Position numbers and translations under genes: made by a program. A stretch of DNA of 42,251 nt, taken from positions 1 through 42,251 of the forward strand of contig NZ_JAAVJD010000018.1 in assembly GCF_012033735.1 (NCBI RefSeq), in the 5' to 3' direction. Position 1 is the stretch's first letter; each line of letters begins with the position of its first letter. Shown in pieces: positions 27,921-35,128 of this stretch. This DNA is from Streptomyces lonarensis. GTDB taxonomy: Bacteria; Actinomycetota; Actinomycetes; Streptomycetales; Streptomycetaceae. Under the pieces are notes generated by a model. It was not told the DNA's origin. It made no database searches and saw only the letters and a program-made list of their open reading frames with translations.

Positions 27921-28573
27921 ATGATCATCGTCGAAACATTCCTCAGAGCGCATTCCAACAACTTCATTTCATTCGAGTCGACACAGAGCAAGGCCAAGGA
28001 TTCTGGCTGCATCGAGGGATCGGCCTCCGTCTCCATCGATGGCCGCCCCTTTCTCGACGTCACCTGTGGGACTACGTCCACCCCCCTGCGCATACCTGGT
28101 TGATGCGGTCTGCTCGCTCCGTGCGACGGGATCGAGCTCCTTCTGTTTCCCGGACCAGCCTGTTCAGGTCAACCTTAATGGTGAGCCCAAAGGAAGATTG
28201 CTGGCATTCGTTACCGTTGCGGAACAGATTCGAAGACTACTCACCAACGAGGCTGAATTCGTTCAGGCACTGCGTTCACGCGGTTCGCATCTCTTCAGCA
28301 GAGCTGCATCACAGTTTTCCGGAACGGGCTACGATCGAGACAGCTCGTGGGCTCTTGCTGCGCGACCCGGAAGGCTCCTTCCTCAGCGACACCCGATGGG
28401 AGCGACGGCTTGACGAAAGCCAAGTCGCCGCTTTCAGGAAAGCAGAGCGGACGCTGGGTACGCGCATGAGAGACACGCAGCGTGAACTCCTGATATCGGA
28501 GATAGCGGGCCGACGGCTCACCTACGGCAAGCTGGTCTCGCGAGCCGAACGCGAGCTGCCGCGAGGGCCTTGA
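27921..28573 (+). pseudogene. Frameshifted remnant of an island hypothetical protein
   Basis: Protein-like sequence jumps between frames. It starts at ATG 27921 (MIIVETFLRAHSNNFISFES ... SIDGRPFLDVT) and shifts near 28068 to LWDYVHP. Near 28090 it shifts again to YLVDAV ... FPDQPVQVNLNGEPKGRLL ... EQIRRLLTNEAEFVQALR. Near 28275 it moves to the frame of HHSFPERATIE ... RWERRLDES. Read together this would be one ~190-residue protein of a type I associate with actinobacterial toxin/immunity neighbourhoods but cannot name. At least three lesions make it a pseudogene unless the assembly is wrong. Confidence 0.6.
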
Positions 28574-28647
28574 CCTTCCGATCTGCAACAACAGACAAGG
28601 TTGAGGCTCGGCAGCCTGACAGAACCGAAAGACAGCGAGAGATCTAC

Positions 28648-28939
28648 ATGTCCAGAGAGGTCACATTGCACCGTCGAGTCTGTGGCCTGCTGCAGCACCA
28701 ACCCCCCTGGGGGGGGGGAAGACGGATATACTCCGAGCTTCGAGATCTGTGACTGCTGCGGGATCGAATTCGGGTACGAAGGTATACGCCCTTCGGGCAT
28801 CGCACGAGCTCGAGACGCTCGGAAGGAATCGGGGTACCGGTGGGCGGAAGACTCAGCGCGCCCCAGCGGCTGGTGTGCCGATATTCAGCTGCGGAACGCC
28901 TGGCACCCGGAGCAGTCTGACGCTGGACCCCGGCCCTAG
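28648..28939 (+). pseudogene. Cysteine-rich (CxxC/CCG) small protein broken at a 10-G tract
   Basis: The gene begins at ATG 28648 (GCGAGAG upstream) and reads through VCGLLQHQPPWG into ten consecutive Gs at 28709-28718. The continuation PSFEICDCCGIEFGYEG ... DIQLRN lies in the next frame. Nine Gs instead of ten would join them into WGGEDGYTPSFEICDCCG, a recognisable zinc-ribbon-like family in which a CxxC pair precedes Phe-Glu-Ile-Cys-x-Cys-Cys-Gly. The first cysteine pair is also imperfect here (HRRVCG). It ends at 28939. Decay, an in-vivo length-variable tract or a sequencing error in the homopolymer are all possible. Confidence 0.65.
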
Positions 28940-29017
28940 TATCGCCATGGTAATTCAAGTCACTGCGCCGACGCCGACCTTCACGAGAACTTACAAAATC
29001 AGGGGGAGTGTTTTCTG

Positions 29018-29305
29018 ATGGTCGAGATTCCAGTCGACAAGCTCAAGAATGTGATCGACTTGCTCATGGAGCGGATCCAGACCGATGAGCAGGTTTTGGA
29101 CATCGAAGCGGACGCCTTCTGGTCGGTTCCGCGGGATCAGGCGTACAACGTCTACAGCGAACCGCAGAATCTCACGATCGGTATGCTCTCTGAGTCGTGG
29201 GGCCACCTGGAAGATATGCTCTCCGATCCCGACCGTGTCGTGGGACACGGCTTCGTGTGGCTCTCCGACGTGCTTCGCGCCATCGGTGACGAAGCATCCT
29301 CCTGA
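29018..29305 (+). CDS. Uncharacterised 95-residue island protein
   Basis: A strong GGGGGAG ribosome binding site lies 8 nt before the ATG. The protein (MVEIPVDKLKNVIDLL, DAFWSVPRDQAYNVY, LTIGMLSESWGHLEDML, GFVWLSDVLRAIG) belongs to a small-protein type that I recall as common in Streptomyces beside toxins. Its biochemical role is unknown; immunity or a chaperone-like role is inference from context. It appears intact. A broken Hint fragment begins about 25 nt after its stop. Confidence 0.75.
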   Translation: MVEIPVDKLKNVIDLLMERIQTDEQVLDIEADAFWSVPRDQAYNVYSEPQNLTIGMLSESWGHLEDMLSDPDRVVGHGFVWLSDVLRAIGDEASS

Positions 29306-29330
29306 TCAGGGAAGCAACGGTGGCTCGCCG

Positions 29331-29545
29331 CAGCTCATAGCCACCGACAACCACCCGCTCTGGCTGCCGGCCGCCCAGCAGTGGATCGACGCCGTCGATC
29401 TGGAGCCAGGCACCCAGCTCTACCCGGACGACGGCACCCTCGTCGACGTCACCGCCGTGACCGCCAGCGCCATCGCCACGATCTCACCGTCGAGTGCGTC
29501 CACACGGACTATGCAGGGCTTGCAGGTAAGGGTAGAAAGACTGCA
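29331..29545 (+). pseudogene. Detached Hint-domain fragment of an RHS-type toxin
   Basis: The frame reads PQLIATDNHPLWLPAAQQW, IDAVDLEPGTQLY, DDGTLVDVTAV, closely matching the Hint domain of the RHS protein at 33,887-34,030 in both protein and DNA. Near 29485 the frame breaks; the continuation HDLTVECVHTDYAGLAGK is found in the next frame and matches HNLTIEGIHTYYVLAGE of the intact copy. It has lost the Hint N-terminus and any toxin tip. It is a relic of a second RHS gene or of a recombination event. Confidence 0.8.
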
Positions 29546-29596
29546 CCGGCGCGCGCGTTGCTGACTCAGGAGATCATCGTGCTTGGAGATAGTCAG

Positions 29597-29848
29597 GTGA
29601 GCAAGGAAGATCAGGTCGCAGACCTGAAGTTTTCGGCGGCGCAGGGGGAAAGCATCGAGGTGTGCTTCGAGCCCGTAGGAACCACCTTCTCCCTGAGTGA
29701 CGGTGAAGCGGTCTTTCTCCGGACCGCAATATCGAACGTGGCCTCGTTTGAGATTGTCTCGTGGCCTAATGGGGTTGGGGTTTGGGTCCCCTACCCCGGC
29801 GACTATGCGATCGTTGACTCACAGGGGAACGAAATCGATACACTCTAA
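29597..29848 (+). CDS. Small uncharacterised protein of a strand-rich Streptomyces type
   Basis: The start is a GTG (MSKEDQVADLKF) with GGAG 8 nt upstream, giving 83 aa. The sequence ESIEVCFEPVGTTFSLSDGE, FEIVSWPNGVGVWVPYPGD, IVDSQGNEIDTL is intact and probably forms a small beta fold. It directly follows the broken Hint fragment, in the position of an immunity gene, but I cannot assign a family. The frame is also open upstream, through the Hint remnant. Confidence 0.65.
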   Translation: MSKEDQVADLKFSAAQGESIEVCFEPVGTTFSLSDGEAVFLRTAISNVASFEIVSWPNGVGVWVPYPGDYAIVDSQGNEIDTL

Positions 29849-29950
29849 TTCTCTCCCGTAAGAGAGGTGAGCCGCTCCGGATGCGTTGCGACGCCTCGAC
29901 GATGGGGCCCCAGTAAGCGGCGGCGGGAGTGAAGCCACGAGATGCGAACC

Positions 29951-29985
29951 TGAAGCCCCGCCGGGTGACACCTGGCGGGGCTTCA
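29951..29985. terminator. 12-bp perfect stem-loop, left twin
   Basis: TGAAGCCCCGCC at 29951-29962 pairs perfectly with 29974-29985 around an 11-nt loop. It separates the 83-residue gene from the converging recombinase remnant. A very similar hairpin occurs at 38156-38194. Confidence 0.75.
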
Positions 29986-30055
29986 GCGTGGTCTGACGGC
30001 AACGGCATTGGCAACGGCATCGTCAGCGGGTGGGTACTGCGCAAGCGAGGGATCG

Positions 30056-30415
30056 TCACCGTTCATCGGGCCCGGCAGTGCTGTTGGCGGCGTGGCGAAG
30101 GGCGGTACTGAGGGTGTCGATGGCGTCGCGCTGGAGGCGGAGCCTGACGTGGGCGTAGACGGTGGCGGTGACGCCGATGTGGGCGTGGCCGAACGGTTCC
30201 TTGATGATGACGAGTTCGACGCCCTGCTCCAGGAGCAGGGTCGCGGTCGATTGGTGGAGGTCGTGGGAGCGGATGCGGCGGAGGCCGGCCTTGCGGAGGA
30301 ACGCGGTGGGGGTAAGGGTGAGGTCGGTCGGGTCGATCGGCCTGCCCTGCACCGTGGTGAACACGTGTCCGTCGTGCCGCCACGTGGCGTCCGGGGCCTC
30401 CCGGTCGTCGTCGTG
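30056..30415 (-). pseudogene. C-terminal remnant of a tyrosine recombinase/integrase
   Basis: About 119 residues remain. GHVFTTVQGRPIDPTDLT, RRIRSHDLHQSTATLLLEQG, VIIKEPFGHAHIGVTATVYAHV and RLQRDAIDTL match the C-terminal catalytic half of actinobacterial phage-type integrases. The usual HDLRHS (HxxR) motif reads HDLHQS, so the catalytic arginine is lost; LGH has become FGH. The tyrosine in TVYAHV remains. The frame continues upstream, but there it is antisense to the Hint/toxin fragment. The N-terminal half is missing, so it is inactive. Confidence 0.85.
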
Positions 30416-30436
30416 GACACCGACACCGGCATCGCA

Positions 30437-30847
30437 AGGGATCACAACCTCACCATCGAGGGCATCCACACGTACTATGTGCTGGCGGACGACACTCCGG
30501 TGCTGGTGCACGATTCCGGAGGGGCGTGCAAGGAAGTAACCCTGCCGAGATTCGACATCTTCGAACAAGCTCGCAACAAGGCGCCCGATCTCCTGGGTGA
30601 GGTTGATCCAGCTACTCGGCAGCCGTACATCGGGCGTCTCGAATCTGCGCCGACTACCTACGGCAAGGTAGTGGGATTCACCACTCGAGTGGACGGCGAA
30701 TTCAAGAGGTTCAGGATGGACTACAATCCGGTGAAGGGTCCCCATATTAACCTGGAAGTCGGCAAGGGTGACTTCGCACGCAAGTGGGCAGTGCCATGGA
30801 ATGGAACAGAAGACGATTTCGCGAGAATGCTTGGCGGTAATTCGTGA
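30437..30847 (+). pseudogene. Orphan toxin tip attached to the end of a Hint domain
   Basis: The segment begins abruptly beside the recombinase remnant with the Hint C-terminus (HNLTIEGIHTYYVLADDTP, VLVHDSGG). It continues in frame for about 105 residues of toxin tip: EVTLPRFDIFEQARNKAPDL, SAPTTYGKVVGFTTRVDGEF, GPHINLEVGKGDFARKWAVP, WNGTEDDF. The GPHIN-E-GKG block reminds me of Ntox17/polymorphic toxin type 17; this is tentative. There is no start codon with a ribosome binding site (a GTG at 30413 is in frame), so it is probably silent. The stop overlaps a GTG (GTGA at 30844) that may be the start of a lost immunity gene. Confidence 0.7.
30443..30486 (+). repeat. 44-bp exact repeat, copy 1 (Hint C-terminus)
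   Basis: This stretch is identical to 34044-34087. Both encode HNLTIEGIHTYYVLA at the end of a Hint domain, just before the point where toxin tips diverge. Confidence 0.9.
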
Positions 30848-31004
30848 CGGTCCACGGTGTATACGGAACCAGGCCCGACCTCCTGCCTAGGTCTATGGTT
30901 CGAGTGGTTCGTGCAGACCCGCAGGGTGACCGACGGCTGACTTGGGTTGGGCGGCCGGGTGTGCAGTTGCTGAACCTGGATCACCATCTCCAGTACGAGC
31001 GTGA
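30844..31004 (+). other. Possible truncated immunity-gene start between toxin tip and RHS gene
   Basis: A GTG at 30844 overlaps the toxin-tip stop as GTGA, the arrangement expected of a coupled immunity gene. The frame stays open, but it enters the RHS gene in the wrong frame after about 55 codons, and the text (VHGVYGTRPDLLPRS) is not recognisable. If it was an immunity gene, it was truncated when the RHS segment joined here. Confidence 0.25.
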
Positions 31005-31223
31005 AAGCCTCAGTCATTACCCGCGCAGCCCCGGGACACCGGCTACACGATCTACGACGGACTGCTGCGCCCGCGGCAGACGCAGGAACCCGGGCCGAAC
31101 GGGGGCCGCCTGCTCACCGACACCTTCCACGACGAACGCGGTCTCGTCTCGCGGACGTTCGGCGCCTACTACACGCCCGGGGCCCCGAGCGGCACGCTGT
31201 TCCTCCCGGACGACGCCGACAGT

Positions 31224-34200
31224 GTGGAGACCCAGACGCGCCACACCTACGACGGAGTGGGGCGCGACATCCGGACCCAGGTCCTGGGTGGGAACAGCGA
31301 CGGCGCGAAGGTCCTCGCCACCACGGAGACGACGCACTTCGGCGACCGGGTCACGGTGGTCCCCCCTGACGGCGCGACGGTCACGACGTCGCTCAGTGAT
31401 GCACGGGGCCGTCTGACCGAGCTGCGCCAGCACCACGGTCGCAGCGCCGCCGGCGAGTACGACACGACGCGCTACACCTACACACCCGCCGACCAGGTCG
31501 CCGGGGTCACCACCCCGTCGGGCGCGACGTGGGAGTACCGGTACGACCAGCAGGGGCAGCGGACCGCCTCGATCGACCCGGACACCGGAACGACCACCAG
31601 CACGTACTCCGACCGCGGCGAGCTGGTGACCACCACCAACGCCCGCGGCGTCACCCTCCACCGCACCTACGACGGGCTGGGCCGGCAGACCGAACTGCGC
31701 GAGGAGAACGCCGAAGGGCGGCTGCGCGCACAGTGGGAGTACGACACCGTCCCGAGAGGGAAGGGCCAGCTCAGCAGAGCGACTCGCTGGGAGGACGGCG
31801 AGGCGTACGTCAACGAAGTCGTCGCCTACGACCCCCGGTACCGGCCTGTGCGCAGCAGGACCATCATCCCGGGAGCGGAAGGGGCACTCGCCGGTACCTA
31901 CGAGACAAGGCAGGACCACACGCCCGCCGGCCTGGTCCGCGGTGTGACGTACCCCGCTGCCGGCGGTCTTCCGACCCACGGCATCTCCTACACCTACGAG
32001 AACGGCACGCTGCGGCCGATCCGGGCCTTCGAGCAGGGAGGGCTGACCGCTACCACGGTCTACAGCCACACCGGTAAGCCGGTGCAGTTCGCGATGCACC
32101 GCGACGCGGCGGATACCGTCTGGGCCACCAACACCTACGAGCGAGGTACCCAACGGCTTCAGACCACACGGGTCGACCGCTCTGACCAGCCCGGTTTCGA
32201 CCGGCGCGAGACCTACTCGTACGACGACGCCGGCAACGTCCTCTCGATCGCGGACACCTCCAGCAGCGGTGCCGACGTGCAGTGCTTCTCCTACGACCAC
32301 CTGCGCCGACTGACCGAGGCATGGGCGCAGTCGCGCACCGACTGCACGACTGACGGCGGAGCGCCGAACATCGGTGGGCCGTCCCCCTACCATCACGCCT
32401 ACACCTACGACGAGGCCGGGAACCGCACGACGGAGACCCTGCACGAGCAGGACATCACCCGCACCTACAGCTACGACGAGGACCAGCCGCACACGCTCAC
32501 CGAGGTCGTCCAGGAGGCGCCGGGCGTCCGGTCGCTGGAGGAGTACGGCTACGACGAGTCCGGCAACACCGTCTCCCGGCAGGTCGGGGGCAAGACCCAG
32601 ACACTGGAGTGGAACCCCGAGGGCCGCGTCGCTTCCGTGGAGGACGCGGACGGCACGACAGTCGAGTACGTCTACGACGCGGACGGCTCGCGGCTGATCG
32701 GCCGCACCGGCACGGAGACGACGCTCTACCTGGGCCACACCGAGGTCACCGTCGCCAACGGCGGCAGCACGCCCACCGCCGAGCGCTACCTTCCGATGGG
32801 CGGCGGCCACACCGCGGTCGTCGATTCCGAAGGCACCACCAGCTTCGTCATGGCCGACCACCACGGCACGGGCAATCTCGCGATCGACGCGGAGAGCCTG
32901 GAGACGACACATCGGCGCACCCTCCCCTTCGGGGCGTACCGCGACGACGTGCCGGAGGAGCTGTGGCCGGGGACTCGCACCTTCGTCGGCGGGACCGACG
33001 ACGTATCCACGGGGCTCTACAACATCGGCGCCCGTGAATACGACGCCGCCATCGGCCGCTTCATCTCGGCCGACCCCATCATGGACCTGACCGACCCCCA
33101 GCAGGTCCACGGCTACGCGTACGCGAACAACAACCCGCTCGCCTACAGCGACCCCACGGGGCTGTTCTTCTTCGGGCCGGTGGGCTGGGTACACCGCATC
33201 GTTCAGACCATCATCAAGACGGTCGTCAAACACGCCTCATCGGCCATGCGGACCGCGAAACGCAAGGTCTCTCCTCCCCGCCGCCCTGTCATCAGCCGTT
33301 TCTCATCTTCAAAGTCCCGCAGTTCCCATGCGAACAACACCCGAGCGCAATCTCCCACCGCAACGCAGGCCTCCTACAGCCCCGGGACCGGCGTATCCCA
33401 AACGTCCAATTCTTGCACGACGCAACGGTTCTGCCCGGACTGGCTCCCCGGCTTCTTGGGCAGGAAAGCACTAGATTGGCTCGATCGGAGCGTCGAATTC
33501 GGCAAGGACTCGCTAGAGTTCGGCGCATCAGTAGTAGGCGTAGATGACATGGTCGGGTGTGCGCAGGACCCCGGCTTCACGGCGGAGTGCGGCTGGACGC
33601 TGGCTGCCGCGATACCAGCTTCCCGAATTGCCCGATTCATAGGAACTTCACTCCCAGGCGCGAGACGCCTGGTAGGGGCATGCAGCAGCTTCGTCCCAGG
33701 CACCCGCGTTCTCATGGCCGACGGGACCACGAAGGCCATCGAGGATGTCGCGGTCGGCGACGAGGTACTCGCCACCGACCCCGCAACCGGCGAAACCGGT
33801 GCACGCACAGTCACCGCCGAGTTGACCAGCACCGGCGACAAGCTACTCGTCACCGTGAGCGTCCTGGACGGCAACGGCAACCCGCAGCAGCTCATAGCCA
33901 CCGACAACCACCCACTCTGGCTGGCGACCACCCAGCAGTGGATAGACGCCGTCGATCTCGAACCAGGCGTCCAGCTCTACGCCAACGACGGCACCCTCGT
34001 CGACGTCACCGCCGTCGCCACCAGCACCACGGCCACGACCGTCCACAACCTCACCATCGAGGGCATCCACACGTACTATGTGCTGGCCGGCGAAATCCCC
34101 GTCCTCGCACACAACAGCAATTGCGGCCCCAACCTTTCTATCAACGAGGGTCAATTTGGCAAAAAATGGGGTAAGCACGCCCAAGACTATGACCTGAACC

Positions 34201-34433
34201 CCGGCGACGCATCTTCTCGAAAGTGGTTCCGCGACAGGATCGCCGAGGTTCGAACGTCACCCGACGAGGTCCGACAGGGCCCGTATAATCCCACGAGAGG
34301 TGGCGGAGAAGACTACTTCTTCTATCGCCAAGGAGACGACCTCCTCATCACCAAGAGCGACGGCCAGTTCGTCACCATGTTCCCCATGGAGGGCCCGAAC
34401 AAATGGCTTCAGCAAGCCACTCCCAATTCGTAA
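31224..34433 (+). CDS. RHS-repeat polymorphic toxin with Hint domain and C-terminal toxin tip, 5'-truncated
   Basis: From its first start codon (GTG 31224) the product is 1,069 aa. RHS-like coding actually begins at 31005, just after an in-frame TGA, with GYTIYDGLLRPRQTQ, so the N-terminus (export signal, shell start) is missing. Many YD repeats (YDGLGRQTEL, YDDAGNVLSI, YDEAGNRTTE) lead to the RHS core FGAYRDD, VGGTDDVSTGLYNIGAREYD, IGRFISADPI, NPLAYSDPTGL, ending near residue 645. A linker, a Hint domain (about 820-964; SFVPGTRVLMADGTTKAIED to VLAHN) and a 105-residue tip (GQFGKKWGKHAQDYDLNPGD to NKWLQQATPNS) follow. Hint probably releases the tip. The tip family is unknown to me. Probably not expressed unless fused elsewhere. 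Confidence 0.9.
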   Translation: METQTRHTYDGVGRDIRTQVLGGNSDGAKVLATTETTHFGDRVTVVPPDGATVTTSLSDARGRLTELRQHHGRSAAGEYDTTRYTYTPADQVAGVTTPSGATWEYRYDQQGQRTASIDPDTGTTTSTYSDRGELVTTTNARGVTLHRTYDGLGRQTELREENAEGRLRAQWEYDTVPRGKGQLSRATRWEDGEAYVNEVVAYDPRYRPVRSRTIIPGAEGALAGTYETRQDHTPAGLVRGVTYPAAGGLPTHGISYTYENGTLRPIRAFEQGGLTATTVYSHTGKPVQFAMHRDAADTVWATNTYERGTQRLQTTRVDRSDQPGFDRRETYSYDDAGNVLSIADTSSSGADVQCFSYDHLRRLTEAWAQSRTDCTTDGGAPNIGGPSPYHHAYTYDEAGNRTTETLHEQDITRTYSYDEDQPHTLTEVVQEAPGVRSLEEYGYDESGNTVSRQVGGKTQTLEWNPEGRVASVEDADGTTVEYVYDADGSRLIGRTGTETTLYLGHTEVTVANGGSTPTAERYLPMGGGHTAVVDSEGTTSFVMADHHGTGNLAIDAESLETTHRRTLPFGAYRDDVPEELWPGTRTFVGGTDDVSTGLYNIGAREYDAAIGRFISADPIMDLTDPQQVHGYAYANNNPLAYSDPTGLFFFGPVGWVHRIVQTIIKTVVKHASSAMRTAKRKVSPPRRPVISRFSSSKSRSSHANNTRAQSPTATQASYSPGTGVSQTSNSCTTQRFCPDWLPGFLGRKALDWLDRSVEFGKDSLEFGASVVGVDDMVGCAQDPGFTAECGWTLAAAIPASRIARFIGTSLPGARRLVGACSSFVPGTRVLMADGTTKAIEDVAVGDEVLATDPATGETGARTVTAELTSTGDKLLVTVSVLDGNGNPQQLIATDNHPLWLATTQQWIDAVDLEPGVQLYANDGTLVDVTAVATSTTATTVHNLTIEGIHTYYVLAGEIPVLAHNSNCGPNLSINEGQFGKKWGKHAQDYDLNPGDASSRKWFRDRIAEVRTSPDEVRQGPYNPTRGGGEDYFFYRQGDDLLITKSDGQFVTMFPMEGPNKWLQQATPNS
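34044..34087 (+). repeat. 44-bp exact repeat, copy 2 (Hint C-terminus)
   Basis: Identical to 30443-30486. The wider Hint region upstream is also repeated, with mismatches, at 29331-29510. Confidence 0.9.
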
Positions 34434-34443
34434 GGCCCTGAAA

Positions 34444-34851
34444 ATGACCGAGCACACCTCCGGGAATCTACTGACGGGGCATCGCATCCGAGCCGCGCTC
34501 GGTATTACATACGTCGCAGACGAAACCGAGGATTCCTCACTTGAAGGCCTGGAGCTTTTGCGCGAAGCGGAACAGTCTATCGTATTGTCTTGCGGCACGG
34601 ACTGGACACTCAAGGTAAACGAAGGCAACTGGCCAGAAATGCCTGCCTGGTGCTGGCCCGCCGAGTCGTGGGCTTTCCGCGAAATCGAAGAAATCGGAAG
34701 CCCCGGGATCGACGTCATCACCTCAACATCAAGCCTCTTTGATTCGACGGGTGAGAATTTCGGAATTCTACTGGAGTTCTCCAAGGCATGGGTAACCGTC
34801 AGCTCGGGTGAATCTCTTACCCTTGAGATTAAACACAAGAGCTCACATTAA
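34444..34851 (+). CDS. Candidate immunity protein for the RHS toxin tip
   Basis: The gene begins at an ATG 10 nt after the RHS stop and encodes 135 aa, the place and size expected of a cognate immunity gene. Motifs include LSCGTDWTLKVNEGNWP, AWCWPAESWAFREIEEIG, ITSTSSLFDS and LLEFSKAWVTVSSG. I know no named Imm family with this pattern. A paralogue lies at 27475-27855. The final A of the TAA stop is also the first base of an IS terminal repeat, so the IS may supply part of the stop codon. Confidence 0.75.
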   Translation: MTEHTSGNLLTGHRIRAALGITYVADETEDSSLEGLELLREAEQSIVLSCGTDWTLKVNEGNWPEMPAWCWPAESWAFREIEEIGSPGIDVITSTSSLFDSTGENFGILLEFSKAWVTVSSGESLTLEIKHKSSH

Positions 34852-35128
34852 GAGGCTGTCTCACGTGACTGTCTCACGTGGTGCGTTTCGTGAGTTTCTT
34901 GTAGCAGGTCAGCGTGGCGGCCGGGCCGAGGAAGGCGAGAAAGTGGGAGCCCTTTCGCTCGTATCGGACGGTGAGCCGTCGGTAGCCGAAGAGCCAGGCG
35001 ATCGATCTCTCGATCTTCCAGCGGTGCCGGCCGAGACGTTCGCCGGACTCGATTCCCGGCCTGGCGATGCGCGGGACAAGTCCCCGTTCACGCAGCCAGG
35101 AGAGGTGGTCAGCAGAGAAGTACTCCTT
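34851..35128 (-). mobile_element. Truncated IS5-type element, transposase C-terminus only
   Basis: The end AGAGGCTGTCTCACGTG begins at 34851 and resembles the terminal repeat of the complete element at 36280-37110; a 13-bp piece (ACTGTCTCACGTG) appears duplicated here. The minus-strand frame 35128 to 34874 encodes the last 84 residues of a DDE transposase (KEYFSADHLSWLRERG, RPGIESGERLGRHRWKIERS, IAWLFGYRRLTVRYERKG) with an intact stop. At 35128 it is cut by another IS; the 5' half does not reappear on the far side. Confidence 0.85.

Noticed and set aside
30008..30847. A single 279-residue gene covering the recombinase remnant and toxin tip
   Set aside because: Its first half is the antisense of a recognisable integrase, so only the part from about 30437 is meaningful coding sequence.
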